Below are positions 11,467 through 22,912 of a stretch of DNA of 64,000 bases, one piece after another. The notes under the pieces are model-generated. The model did not search any database and had not been told where the DNA came from. It was given only the letters and a program-made list of their open reading frames with translations. Position 1 is the stretch's first letter. The number at the start of each line of letters is the position of its first letter. Position numbers and translations under genes: made by a program. Origin of the DNA: Trichoplax adhaerens (Eukaryota > Placozoa > Uniplacotomia > Trichoplacea > Trichoplacidae); contig NW_002060950.1 in the NCBI RefSeq assembly GCF_000150275.1, positions 1,848,106-1,912,105 of the forward strand, read 5' to 3'.

Positions 11467-14400
11467 TTATGAAGTACTGTGTTGTCTTAATAGCGTACGA
11501 ATATGGCTTAGTAGCTGCTGAATTCGCGGCCGATTACATTCTAGCTTTGCTTTCTGTATATCCAATAACATGTTTATCTGTATACAGATGGAATAAAGAT
11601 AGTAAACAAACGGGTCAACCAAGAAGTGTCTAACTTTGTCCAGTAGCTTATTACTAGTTACGTATATAATTGCAATAAATACTATGACCTAATAATAAAT
11701 TAGATTCTTTAAGTAAAATTCAATAGTGTTTCCTACAAAGAGTTCTTACCTGCTTCAATCGTCCGTCAAGATCGATAACTCTATCATCGTTCGTTTCTTG
11801 CTCTAATCTATTCAGAATATCACGACGAGACTCTATACAGCAGCTATTTGTATGGAAGACAAAAATCATAAATGTAAATTTACTCCATACTATACTGACG
11901 CGATTCAATCAATTAGTAATGATGCATCATAAATGATCAGTTCCATTGCTACCATATGTTCTACTCTGCTTAACACGGTATTTCTCTTATAAAAAAGTAC
12001 CAAAAAATGCTCTAGCTATTAAAAGATTTGCTATAATGCATTACTAATATTTTTTAAAGTTATAATTCATACTTATACTCTAGCTTTAATCTCTCAAAAT
12101 CTTGTAATTCGTCCTTGATTTGTAAGATCTCCCACTGTAGACTTTTATTCTCAGCTCCTTCTTTATTAATAAATTGATATAAACTTGAATCTAATGTCTT
12201 CTGAGACAATTGATTTCCGTATGTTTTCTGCTCAGTAGGGTTTATCTCATAGGGTAGATTCTTGTTTTCTGCTCCTTCATCAATAAATTGATATGAACTT
12301 GAATCTGATTTCTTACGAGATAACTGATCTCTGTCCGTTTTCAGTTTAACAGGGTTTATTGCACGTGGTAGACCCTTATTCTTTGCTCCATCTTTATTAA
12401 CATATTGATATGAACTTGAATCTGATATCTTATGAGACAATTGATCTCGATCTGTTTTCAGTTCAACGGGGTCTAAATAGTCATGTACCGGTACCGGAAT
12501 CTCTTTTATTAGCGGTTGAGGCGTCTTTCGGGGTAAAATATTGGCATCGATTGCATCTAAAGTCCTAACAAGTGCTTCATTCTTGCCCAGATGAGACGGA
12601 ATTCTAGCCACCTTTCTATTTTTAACTGCGGCTAATCTTACTGCTGCAGTTTCATTTGATGCGTTTGAATATTCCGAGTGCAGATAGTCGGGAATTCTGG
12701 GTCTTCGTCGCTTGACTTGTTTATCTCTTAGATACTGCAAAGATGGGAACCTGTAAAAACATTAATTTTATTTTTAGGTCAAACTTCGCCTGGATTATTA
12801 GAAGTTTATAATACTAGTGTTGTATATTTTAGTTATAAGCGATAAAATAACGTACGATTCGGTTACTTCAAGCTTTTCATTCGATGATGTACCTTCTACG
12901 GACGAAAAGTAAAGATTAGCATTTTAACTAATATACGTAACTTTTGTTTTCTTTCTTTCAGAAATGAAAATTACCATCTTCAATAAGTAGAGGAGGTACT
13001 GGAATTGCCGATAGATTTCTAACTGTGGGTTGTTTCGAAAATGTAACATACATCCAATGTCGGGCAAATTTGTATACGACATGATAGATTCGATACAAAC
13101 TCTACAATTATATCAAATAATGATTTATTTTCAGTACAAAGATAAACTTTAAACTGGAGTCACATTATTACATATAATACACATTTTATACGCACTTCAC
13201 TTTCCCTTTTACTAACTGCTAATTTCTTTTGCTGTGCTATTTCATCTCCAATCTAGTCAATTTTTCGTACAAAAATGCTTAATAAAGTAAATATTTAGCA
13301 AGAAACGTATATCTATCCTCTCATTACTGACCCTTAGCCAAGCAACGATTCCGGTCTTTAACAAATATTGTTGTCTCATCTCCGTAGCTTTGGAAAAGCG
13401 AGCTGCTTTGTCTTTCTTATACTTGGTATAGCCAAGCCAAGCTTTAAATGCCTGGATTAGGACATAAAGAAATTAGCGGTATAAATAATGGGTCATAGGA
13501 TGTTCTAATATGTTGACATCTTACGCAGTAGGATTTAGAGGTCGTATAAAATCAGCTTATTAGATTGGAAATTAATTTATATATTAGAACCTTTTTCTGT
13601 AGCATCAATGTCCACTGCCACAATGAGAGAGCAGTAGCTTCTTTTTGATAAATAGACTGGTTGTATTGCTTTTTCCATAACGAGAAATATTTGAAATAGA
13701 TTGTAATGGTATAGTGTACAATCTGTTGCCGTACCATAACCTATATAATTAGTTATTATCGATTCTTTCAGCATGCTGTAATATCTTCGAGATATACTAT
13801 TACTAGAGTACAGCATACTGTTATAATTTGTTAGAGATATGAACGAGTATCAAGTAAATACTGAATCAGTCAAGAAGCGAGGATTATTTACATTGAAAAA
13901 GAAATATAGTACCACTTCCGTATAATGCAATTAAAAAGTTAACAAGTCACTAGCAAGGAAATTTTTCAGCATAAAATCAAATCTAATCAAACCTCTTTCC
14001 GAAAGCATAACTTTACGTATTTATTCCACTTCATAAATGCATTTCTCAGACACTTTCTGTTATCATAATTTACTACAATTTCCATTTTTTGTCTCATCTT
14101 TACAATTTCATTTTTACTGATTCGCCAATGACTAAAGATTCTTGCTAATTTTGCTAATTTAAAGACCAATACATTGGTTTTAACGACGGCTTAATAAATA
14201 TTCTTATATTCAAAGGGCTTAATTTGACGTTTAAAATATATTACTAAGATTACTTACAAGCTTTTAGCTGTATTCGAGCTTCTTCTAGTTTTGTTCGTTG
14301 CATTTGCTTTTCGATTGTACGTTCCGATAAGTAATTGTACCAATTAGATAAAACCTATTGGGATTGGAAATCATTACACATCATACAACCACACAATAGA

Positions 14401-17400
14401 GTCAGTCTATACTAATTAATAAAGCTAAGGCATTAACACATTATGACAATAATACTATCCATATTCATCTTAATACCTTCCTTAGCAAATTCTTATGATA
14501 AATTTTATTACATTCTGTTTCTATCGCTTTCAGTTCTTTTATTGTACGTATAGCTACTCGCCATTGCTTGAATCCATCACTAAATATTACGGTTGAATAT
14601 ATAATTCTTAATTTTGAAATCAAATTAACTATAATTATGTGTTCATACCGAAGTAAAAGTATTCTTTTCGAAGCCGCTAAGTCTGCTACTTTAGTATTGA
14701 TTTCTCCCCATAACACGTTATAAGACTTCAAATTAACAAATGAAAAAGTTTTATATTATTAGATTTAGTGACCTTTAAAGCATATATCTTACATTCCGTT
14801 TGGCGTGCATACCTTCCATTCATCCATTGTTTTCGATAACAAAGCCACAGAATAGTGATGGTTAGCTTTAAAGTACTCCTTATATTTGCGCTTACGTTCT
14901 AAAGTGTACTAGAAAAATGACAATGGTACGTTATCAACAGATACGTAATTTTGTGTAGTAATCACAATCTAGTATTATGTTCCTCATCAGAAATACACTT
15001 ACCTTTATCCAGCCCTTCCAGCATTTAGAAATACATCTTAACCTGTATCGTTTTATAGCTAATTCCATTCGGTGTTTTCTGCAGTAGAAGGACTCATCCA
15101 TGAATCCACTTCCAAAAATAGATTAACGTCAAAATTTAGAATCTCTATACATACCTTGCTAAAAGCATATTTTTCGAATTCCTCCAATGTTGAAATGTTT
15201 GCTTAAGTGCTTTATGATTTCTGATTGATAATGCCAAATCCTGCACGGAAGAATCTTATTTAATTACAAAGCCGTTATAGAAAATATAAAAGTAGTAGTA
15301 CTAAATTAACAACAATGTTATTCTCTATAGCTTTTACATATTTTGCATGTAAGTCCTTCGCTTCATAGGCCGTTCTTTTCCACTTATTAAAAACTGTCGT
15401 TAACATATGTTGCTGATGATGACATATAGCCTATAAATGATTATTTTTTGTATTCCATTAGAAAAGGAAATAAGCCGTACTATCATTTTCTGGGTAGAAT
15501 TTTCTTACCGATTCGAGCATAACTTTGACATCTTGATTAAGGTGATATAATGTTAGCCATTTATAAAACATCTTAGCCTGTAATATTTCGCTTTTAAAAT
15601 AATAAACAATATCTATTTAATTCGATTCTAAATTTACGACTTGATTCAATTTCTAGAAAATGCATAGTCATGTACATACTTATTTAGTCGTATAGCTTCA
15701 ACTTGTCTTTCAAATTTAATGCGCCTTATTTCCACGTACAATTTTAATCTTTGAAAGTACCTTTTCATAACGAAAACAAGGTTGGATCCTCTACTGACAG
15801 AAATCTGTAGCCGAATAGATAGAATTACTCTTACCTCGGTAACGCTTTCAGAATAAAAAATGCTTCAGCCTTAACATATTGTTGCTAGTATAAAATATCA
15901 AGGAGAAATAAATAAGCTGATAAATTGTAAAGTTAAAACTGTTATGTAAAATTGCAGCTTTATATCTAACTTTCCGAGTTCTCTTCCATGAAACATACTG
16001 TCTCCAATGATTCCAAGTCTGCCGTTTGATTCGATTTCTTAACGTCGATAACAAAATATATATAAAATTATGTTAACTACCAATATGAAACAATGACTCT
16101 AGCGGAAGCTAACCGGTATTGATTTCGAGCTAATTTATAAGACGCATAGCGCTTTAAATCGTCCGATTGTTCACAACGTAGTATCCACTTATTCCAATAC
16201 TTTTCTTGCAACTTTCGTATCAATTACAAGCAAAAAAGTACATTAGTTTATCTTGTTCAACTAATTTGTGATTTTTCGTCCTTACGCTATAAGCCATTAT
16301 TTACCAACCTTAAATGCTTGAAAATCATCAGCTTCTATAGTCCGATAGCGATGTAGGCGTTTCTTTACGGCATACAATCTCAAGGCATCGAAAGTAAGTT
16401 TCTGAAAATTTTAATTTGAAATTAGTAATTTAAGGTTGCATTAACTGTAGGCAAACGTCAGTACTACATACCGTAATATGAATTTCATAATGAGTCCAAG
16501 CCTTGCTATGCAGGTCACATTTTCTATGTTTCCGGGCAATATCTATGAAATTGTAGCGTAAAGGTTGCAGTATTAAATTCACAAGACTGAAATCTCAGTT
16601 CGTTGATCAGCTATCTGCTTTTTGATTTAGAAAGGTACAATCGATTACAAAATGTCAAGGTGAAACGTACACAATTTCCAAAGGATAAAGAATCGCCTTT
16701 TAAGGATAGTACATCCAATTGCGCTAATTCTATCAAATCTACTTTTAATATCAAGGCGACGATGCAATCTGGAATACCATATCTTTATAGATTTCCTTAA
16801 AAGTTGCTCACAGTATAGACTGTCGGAGAGTACTAATGAAACAATTTTGTAAAAAGTTCGAGAGAGATTCACAAAAATAATATAGTTAATAAACTGTTGA
16901 TGATATCTAATTACGAACGTTTTAAGCGCTCTTTTCTTCTTCTTTCTTTCAGGTACTGAATCCAGTAATGAAAGCATCGTCTTACTAAGTACCCATTGCG
17001 ATAGCTTCTAGCATATTGTAACTTGATTTTAGTCTGCAGTACTAAAGTCAGTTTGTTTTTCCATAGCAACCATTTCTTGATAAGACGAAATGTTAAATGA
17101 AAGGGGAAAAATATGATCAAAAGTTAGCATTGACATACACTGTACTTGGTAAAATACAAGTGGAATTATAACATTTTTATAAAGTTGTAAAAAAATCGAT
17201 TAGAGTGAGGGATCGAATATTGAGGAACTTACTCTTTTCAAGAGAACTTCTGCCCAGTGGTGCAAGGCGATTAGATTTAAATGGTAATTACTTACAGTAG
17301 TTTTATACGTTGCACACCAATTTTTCCAGTAACGTCTATATTACATTAGACATCAATCAGCATCTAGTATAAACATTGTTACTATAATAGCTTATAATTT

Positions 17401-19994
17401 AGTTTAGGTAATCAATTCTATTAATGAATCACAAACAGTATTACCCTTTTATTTAATATGTAGCATAAATATTACATTGTGATCTTAAATACAATTTAAT
17501 CCAAGAAGTAGTTGTCAATCTGTAAAATGTAGTCATTGAAACAGGAACTACTAATATTCATGTTTTGTACCTTGTCAAATGATGATGCGCTAAATTTATA
17601 GCTGATTCGTTAATTAATTTTTTGCTATTTCTACAATGAATGTACTGCTTCCAATTTATTAGCATTACGGTCATGATCCTTCTTCCATCTAGAGCGGCGG
17701 ATAATCATCAGTGTTATTGCAATAAATCTTTACTATACTTTATTTTGTACTGTAGCTTGTGGAATATAAGCTATTTATTTACTACTATTGTCTCTTACAA
17801 AAATGATCGGCCACTTTATACTTTTGTTGCCTCTGTTTTCTATACAGTACATAGGATTTCCACAATTTAATGCATCTACTCCAGAGTCGGTATCTAAAAG
17901 GTGTACATGAGATATTAATAACTATCATTTATACTTTGGTTGCTAACTAGTTTGTTCATTTCCGTAAAATTTTTAAAGTGAAGGATATAAAAATTGATTG
18001 TTCGTTAACCTGCTATGATAATCAGCTCTAACAATTAATTTCCATTCCTTACACGACGTCCACCAAAATTCTTTCCACTGTTTCATACAAGAAGCTAATA
18101 ATTTATTGTAGTGATGACTCCTATGGTTGGTTGTTTTAAAGGTAAGGCAAATGATATCGTGAAATACATAGCTACGATAAATTATCTAAGCTGTAGGATC
18201 TCTAGATGAAATTGCAAAATAAATGTATGTATATTGATAAGGACATGTACCTTGCCACGCTAGGTCGAATTCTTCCATAAGTAAATCGAATCCATTTATA
18301 AGCAAATTTCCTACAGATAACCCTATAACATTATTTTACAGTATAGCATTAAAAATGATAACTTTGCTGCAAAATTGAATACATAAGATTACACCACATC
18401 ATATCCAGGCTTGATAATATAATGGTTATTGCTTACCTGACTCTTAATGCTCGCAGTTTTTGATCATGATGTTCGATATTTGCAGTGAATTTGACATGTT
18501 TCTTAGTTCTATACCAATTAAAAAACAATCATGATAGGACATATAATCTTTTAGAGTGTAGTTATTTACAGCTAATCAACTACAACTTACTAGGGTAATA
18601 CCATGTAATCTCACGTAGAGTTATGATATTGCAATATTTATAAATTATAGATAATAGTATGTCATGGTTATAATCGAGGTTTACTTTATTGCTTTGGTAT
18701 GTAAAGAGCTCTTGAGCTGCTTTTCACCACCAGTTGATGCTTGTAATATGACTTTAACGTTTTTGACTTCATTGGCTGCTGTTGTTATGTAAAAGGAAAT
18801 AATAAAATAACATGTCATGTCGAGTCATTGCTAAACATATAACATGTTTACAAGGATGGTTGGATTGATTAGGCTCTAACTAATCGAACTTGGATATTTT
18901 TTAAATATATCTAAAAATAATTGTGCTGATAAACAGTTAAACGATCATGTGAATAAGTGATAGTTTTACAGCTAATATTAAAATTTTGAAATCCATTGGC
19001 GTATATTTATCAGAATTGACAGCAGAATAACATCAGGGGTAACTCTATGATCTGCAATGTATACGTATTATACAGAAGATTATTACATATCCAAAAGTTA
19101 ATCATTCAGGAAGCATGCGTGTATAATAATTCTTAGATTAAAAATGTTGTTGATTACGATATAAACAAGTAGCGAAAGGCTTTGAGGCAAAGTACGGTTT
19201 ACTTGTTGCGAAAGATGATCATCAAAGAATGCATACAAGAGGTACTGGTAACACTTTCCAAGCTGGATATGAACAGCGTTATTGGTAAGCGTAAGTAAGC
19301 TCACAGCTCATTGAGCTTTCGAGTGCAGTATCAACTGTTAAAACAGCTAAAATACTCGTGTCTAAATAAGTCAAAATGTACTGAGGCAAAGAATAAATCA
19401 ATAAATAAACGAAACTACTGATATTTTTTGTAATGGTGTATATCTACCAAGGGCAATAGAACTACTACACTTTGCAAATTGGCTAGTACTAGTATGGTGG
19501 ATGCCACGCTTGTTGATCATCATCAACTTCGCTTGTACTCAGCAAATCAAGGTTCATTCAAAAACCTTATTATTCACATGAAATGTAAACAGTTGATTAA
19601 CTATACTGTATTAGTAGAATCGATTTAAGAGTAGCTCCGCTCCGCTCATCTTACTAATGTGCAATTCGATCTCTACTCGCAAATCACTTATCACTGGCTG
19701 CTTTCATAAACTTAAAAAGAGTGAGCTCCTTGTAGACCACAAGCAAAACGACATAGCAGAGTATTGCCATGACTACAGTTGTGATAATCCTCCCTTGGCC
19801 ATTTGAATATTTGAATTGACGAAGAACAACATCGACATACATTTTCGTTTAACGAGTTGTGGTTTCTTCTTTTCCGGCTTTCCTTGTAATCTACGTGAGG
19901 TCTCTAATTTCCTACTTAATGGCTGATCTTTCTCATGTTTTGGGGGATCGGATTTTGGTTCGCTAACAGCATGAAGTTTATTTCCCTTATCCAT
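11467..19994 (-). CDS. SFI1: SFI1 centrin-binding centriolar protein
   Basis: Thirty complement exons join in phase: 19841-19994 (ATG), 18685-18775, 18437-18508, 18251-18310, 18010-18120, 17635-17688, 17233-17335, 16915-17075, 16671-16819, 16472-16542, 16309-16401, 16114-16211, 15971-16037, 15835-15884, 15676-15793, 15509-15577, 15338-15430, 15155-15240, 15003-15108, 14813-14908, 14477-14725, 14258-14354, 13993-14189, 13591-13740, 13332-13451, 12975-13101, 12856-12895, 12073-12750, 11750-11843, 11467-11577 (TAA). They total 3765 nt, 1254 aa (human about 1240). RKFAYKWIRFTYGR and WKEFWWTSCKEWKLIVRADY match the human N-terminal block. Then come many SFI1 repeats with a tryptophan every 23-35 residues (LHHWAEVL, FHYWIQYL, AWLGYTKYKK). 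The last exons match the human C-terminus (RIQQLLSHIRTLLRQ). SFI1 repeats form a long helix that binds centrins at centrioles. Residues 1054-1169 hold three tandem repeats. A few splice choices (15793, 18508, 15676) are judgement calls. Confidence 0.95.
12126..12473 (-). repeat. three coding tandem repeats in SFI1 (39, 38, 39 aa)
   Basis: Within the penultimate-block exon of SFI1, units at 12357-12473, 12243-12356 and 12126-12242 encode diverged copies beginning DPVELKTDRDQLS, NPVKLKTDRDQLS and NPTEQKTYGNQLS. They end in GAKNKGLP, GAENKNLP and GAENKSLQ. The frame is kept, and the middle copy is one codon shorter. Charged and Ser-rich, probably disordered or partly helical. Confidence 0.85.
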
Positions 19995-20112
19995 GGTTTA
20001 TTACCGCCATTTTCTACGGGTGCAATATACGCCTGCGTCAGCTGACGGCAGCAGCCATACAGTACACTACACTCTAAAGACTAAGCGTAGTAAGTACTGT
20101 ACACTGTGTACT

Positions 20113-20478
20113 GTACAGTACTGCAGCGGAATTATTTTCAATGGCAAAATTAGAGATGAAAATAGAACAGGATTGGCAGCAATTCTCTCATAAAATAGTC
20201 AGTCATAAACTCATGTAGACTCATGTACATAGAGAAGAAGAGCAGAGACGGCTAAAAGTAAAAGGTAGTCCTAGAGTTAAAAAAACCTCTATGAATCTAC
20301 CCTGGCATACTGTACTGCAACAGAATTATTTTCAATGGCAAAATTAGCGATGAAAATAGAATTGGCAGCAATTCTCTATAAAATAGTCAGTCATAAGCTC
20401 ATGCAGACTCATGCACGTAGAGAAGAAGAACAGAGAGCCAGAGATGGCTGAAGAGTAAAAGGTAGTCCCTGAAATACA
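20113..20478. repeat. direct duplication, two copies of about 165 bp
   Basis: Copies at about 20113-20272 and 20317-20478 share AATTATTTTCAATGGCAAAA, the CAGTCATAA...CTCATG segment and AGTAAAAGGTAGTCC, with scattered substitutions and small indels. The second copy lies between the arms of the foldback element. Confidence 0.75.
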
Positions 20479-20538
20479 GTACAGTACAGTACTGTACAGT
20501 TTGCCAGGGTAGATCCATAGAGGTTTTTTTTTAACTCT
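20273..20538. mobile_element. foldback / MITE-like inverted-repeat element
   Basis: The left arm (20273-20317) contains AAACCTCTATGAATCTACCC and TGGCATACTGTACTG. The right arm (20488-20538) is its near-exact reverse complement, with GCCAGGGTAGATCCATAGAG and TTTTTTTTAACTCT. The interior is one copy of the direct duplication. It has no coding capacity, so at most it is a non-autonomous element. Confidence 0.6.
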
Positions 20539-20847
20539 ATGGAGCAGAGTCCCCGCATTGGAGGCAATTTTGATCCTTCAGAAAGTCATCTAGACCAGAG
20601 ACTTGTAAGAGAAATTCGTATTTCTGTTACAAGTCCCTGCATACACGGTTTGAGTCATACAGGTAGAATTTTTTACTTCTCAACGAAGTATCGCGAGCAT
20701 ACGAAATTGAAAAGTGATTTCAATATATGATCTGTCTGTCAGCCAAACGACAGGATAATAAACTCGTAAACTCGTTCTCCATCAGCTCAATCTGTTCAGT
20801 GTTGATGTCCTTGTTGCAAAGTATCGATGCCAATTAGACCTTGAGAA

Positions 20848-20877
20848 AGGTTCGGTTCGGTTCGGTTCGGTTCAATA
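20848..20877. repeat. GGTTC pentamer array
   Basis: GGTTCGGTTCGGTTCGGTTC followed by AATACC. It is the reverse orientation of the array at 9681-9722, including the adjoining CAATA. Confidence 0.65.
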
Positions 20878-20939
20878 CCTTGATAGTCTATTGATTGCCC
20901 ATGTCTTGCAAGCGAGTACAGTACAGTATACTGTAGGAA

Positions 20940-21110
20940 TGTACTGAATACACATTGGATCATGTCCACAGACATGCCTAACGTCTTCAGGCCTATACAG
21001 TACAGTAATTTTTCAATGATGAATTCATACAGTACAGTACAGTACCGTACAGTGTACAGTACTTGATAAAATCGTAACAAAGAAAAAGTACTGTACTCTG
21101 TACTGTACCG
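20940..21110. repeat. TACAGTAC-rich palindromic repeat
   Basis: Clusters of GTACAGTACAGTATACTG, ACAGTACAGTACAGTACCG and similar overlapping palindromes, the same words as at 9150-9365. Confidence 0.7.
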
Positions 21111-21265
21111 CAGTCCATCTCAGCCTACAGTGCAAAGTATCCCCAGCCATTTCAGTGAGCGCGTCTTCCAATTCGAACGACCCACTGTAGCATTTATTCG
21201 TCATTTCCTTCTGAATTTTGCTCGACTTTGCTCATCTATCTGACCGCAATCCATTGAAAATCACC

Positions 21266-22560
21266 ATGAGTAAAGCTCATCCACCAGAATTAAAAAAGTA
21301 AGAACATTTTAATGATCTTAGTAGACTTGGTTATTCATTTCTTTACTAGCTACAAAGTAATACATCATAGAAAAAGTGACATTTTAGCATTGATCATTGT
21401 CTGCTTTGGGACCGTCATCGTTGTTGCAGGTAGTTTGGCCTGATGATAATAGTGAATCAATCAAAGACACACAAATTCCTTTACTATTGCTGTACATGCT
21501 ATCATCAATAGGCCATAGAACAAATTGTTTTTCATTGCAACCAGTAGAGTTGATGTTATCCAAGTGTAATGGATGATATTCACTATATTATTAGTGTAGG
21601 TTGTGTATCGTTACTCCATCAGACAATGCATCTACTGTAGCGTGTCTTGCAGTCCATGTCACTATTCACCACTTGGACTCGAGAACGGTTCCATCTGCTT
21701 TCCACTCTTAATGATAGTAGAAATGTCAAACTGTTCCTATCTTTTCAAATATGAAAACGAAGCTGATCAATGATGTAAATTATATCGCATGTATTAACAT
21801 ACTTTACATCGTGGTGAACTATCAATTCAAATAACTGAGAGCAGCTTCGCTATCAAATTATCACTTACAGACATCACATTAACTGCCGGTTGGTCATGCA
21901 CTTTGCAATGTCTAATATCTTTCTTTTCTCTTTGAACTTGCAGATTTATGGAGAAGCGACTTTCCAGTAAGTTTTACAATAACTAGAGTGATAACTTACG
22001 ATAGTGGTTTTTGCATGGATGAAGTGTATACTATCAAAAAGGCTTAAAATCAACTTGCTGATATTCAATTCTATTATCGTTCATGCAGTACTGTAGACTG
22101 TAGTCAAGTTGATGTACTACTAGAGGACAAGCAATATCGTTTTTGAACTGTCTTATTGTAGCAATGTTAAGAGAATGGTAACATCGTATTAATTGCAATT
22201 TTCTTGATCTAACTATGGTATAATACTCTCTATTCGTTTATACAGTAAAGATAAATGGTAATCGAACGGTAGTTGGTACTTTGCGAGGTTTCGATCCATT
22301 CATGAATATTGTACTAGATGATACTGTGGAGCAGGTATCCAGTAAAGAAAATAATCATCTTGGAATGGTGGTAAGATAAATGACTTGTTGTAACTTGTAT
22401 ACTACTTTTCTACGGTTGTAGTCTGTGATTTTACATATCAAAATATTGTACAAACCATGTAATGTAGTTCATTATTAAGTATGGATATATTCTTTTCATT
22501 AATATCTAGGTAATACGTGGAAATAGCGTAGTCATGATGGAAGTTTTACACAACGCATAG
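21266..22560 (+). CDS. SNRPG: small nuclear ribonucleoprotein G (SmG)
   Basis: Four exons join in phase: 21266-21297, 21944-21966, 22246-22370 and 22510-22560 (TAG); 231 nt, 76 aa, identical in length to human SmG. It starts MSKAHPPELKKFMEKRLS. The Sm1 motif contains INGNRTVVGTLRGFDPFMNI and Sm2 is VIRGNSVVMMEVL. SmG is one of seven Sm proteins that form the ring on the Sm site of U1, U2, U4 and U5 snRNAs; it is assembled in the cytoplasm by the SMN complex. Exon 2 is only 23 nt. It diverges from SFI1 and converges on the R3HCC1-like gene. Confidence 0.98.
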
Positions 22561-22912
22561 CGAGATGTGTACATACAATGTATAACTTAATAAGATACTG
22601 TCGACAGTCTATTGTAATCGAGAATGATTACCTGTACAGTATTTCTAATTCTCGATTCATCAAGTTAGAACGACTGCTTGTGCAATTTTTACTCGACCTT
22701 GATTGTATGTATTTAGTAATAAAAATATCAGGCTTGCATGATTGAAATGTTGTCATGCAATACCCTGTATGCTGATATGAATATTCCCTAACATATCAAC
22801 CACTGTAATGCACAAGATTAAACTACTGATAAGTTCATTTTTTTGTTACTATCCTTTCTTTACAGTTAAAAAAAAATATATTCACATTTTAGTTATTTAC
22901 AAATAATTAGAA
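22561..22912. other. convergent 3' gap between SNRPG and the R3HCC1-like gene
   Basis: 352 bp holding both 3' ends. Nothing further recognised. Confidence 0.5.

Larger units (their letters stand above)
19995..21265. promoter_or_regulatory. divergent upstream region of SFI1 (-) and SNRPG (+)
   Basis: 1.27 kb between two opposite start codons, so both promoters should be here. Most of it is repeat: a direct duplication, a foldback element (20273-20538), TACTGTAC clusters and a GGTTC array. The 150 bp next to SNRPG are free of these repeats. Role inferred from orientation. Confidence 0.45.

Noticed and set aside
11520-11532. GAATTCGCGGCCG, which looks like a cloning linker
   Set aside because: On the minus strand it encodes NRPRIQ inside the last SFI1 exon, in frame and matching the human C-terminus, so it is natural coding sequence.
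11469-11633. 54-codon hydrophobic plus-strand frame
   Set aside because: Shadow of the terminal SFI1 exon on the other strand.
12060-12072. Stop codon at 12060 as the end of SFI1
   Set aside because: A donor at 12072 just before it leads in phase to two further exons that match the SFI1 C-terminus, so the gene ends at 11467.
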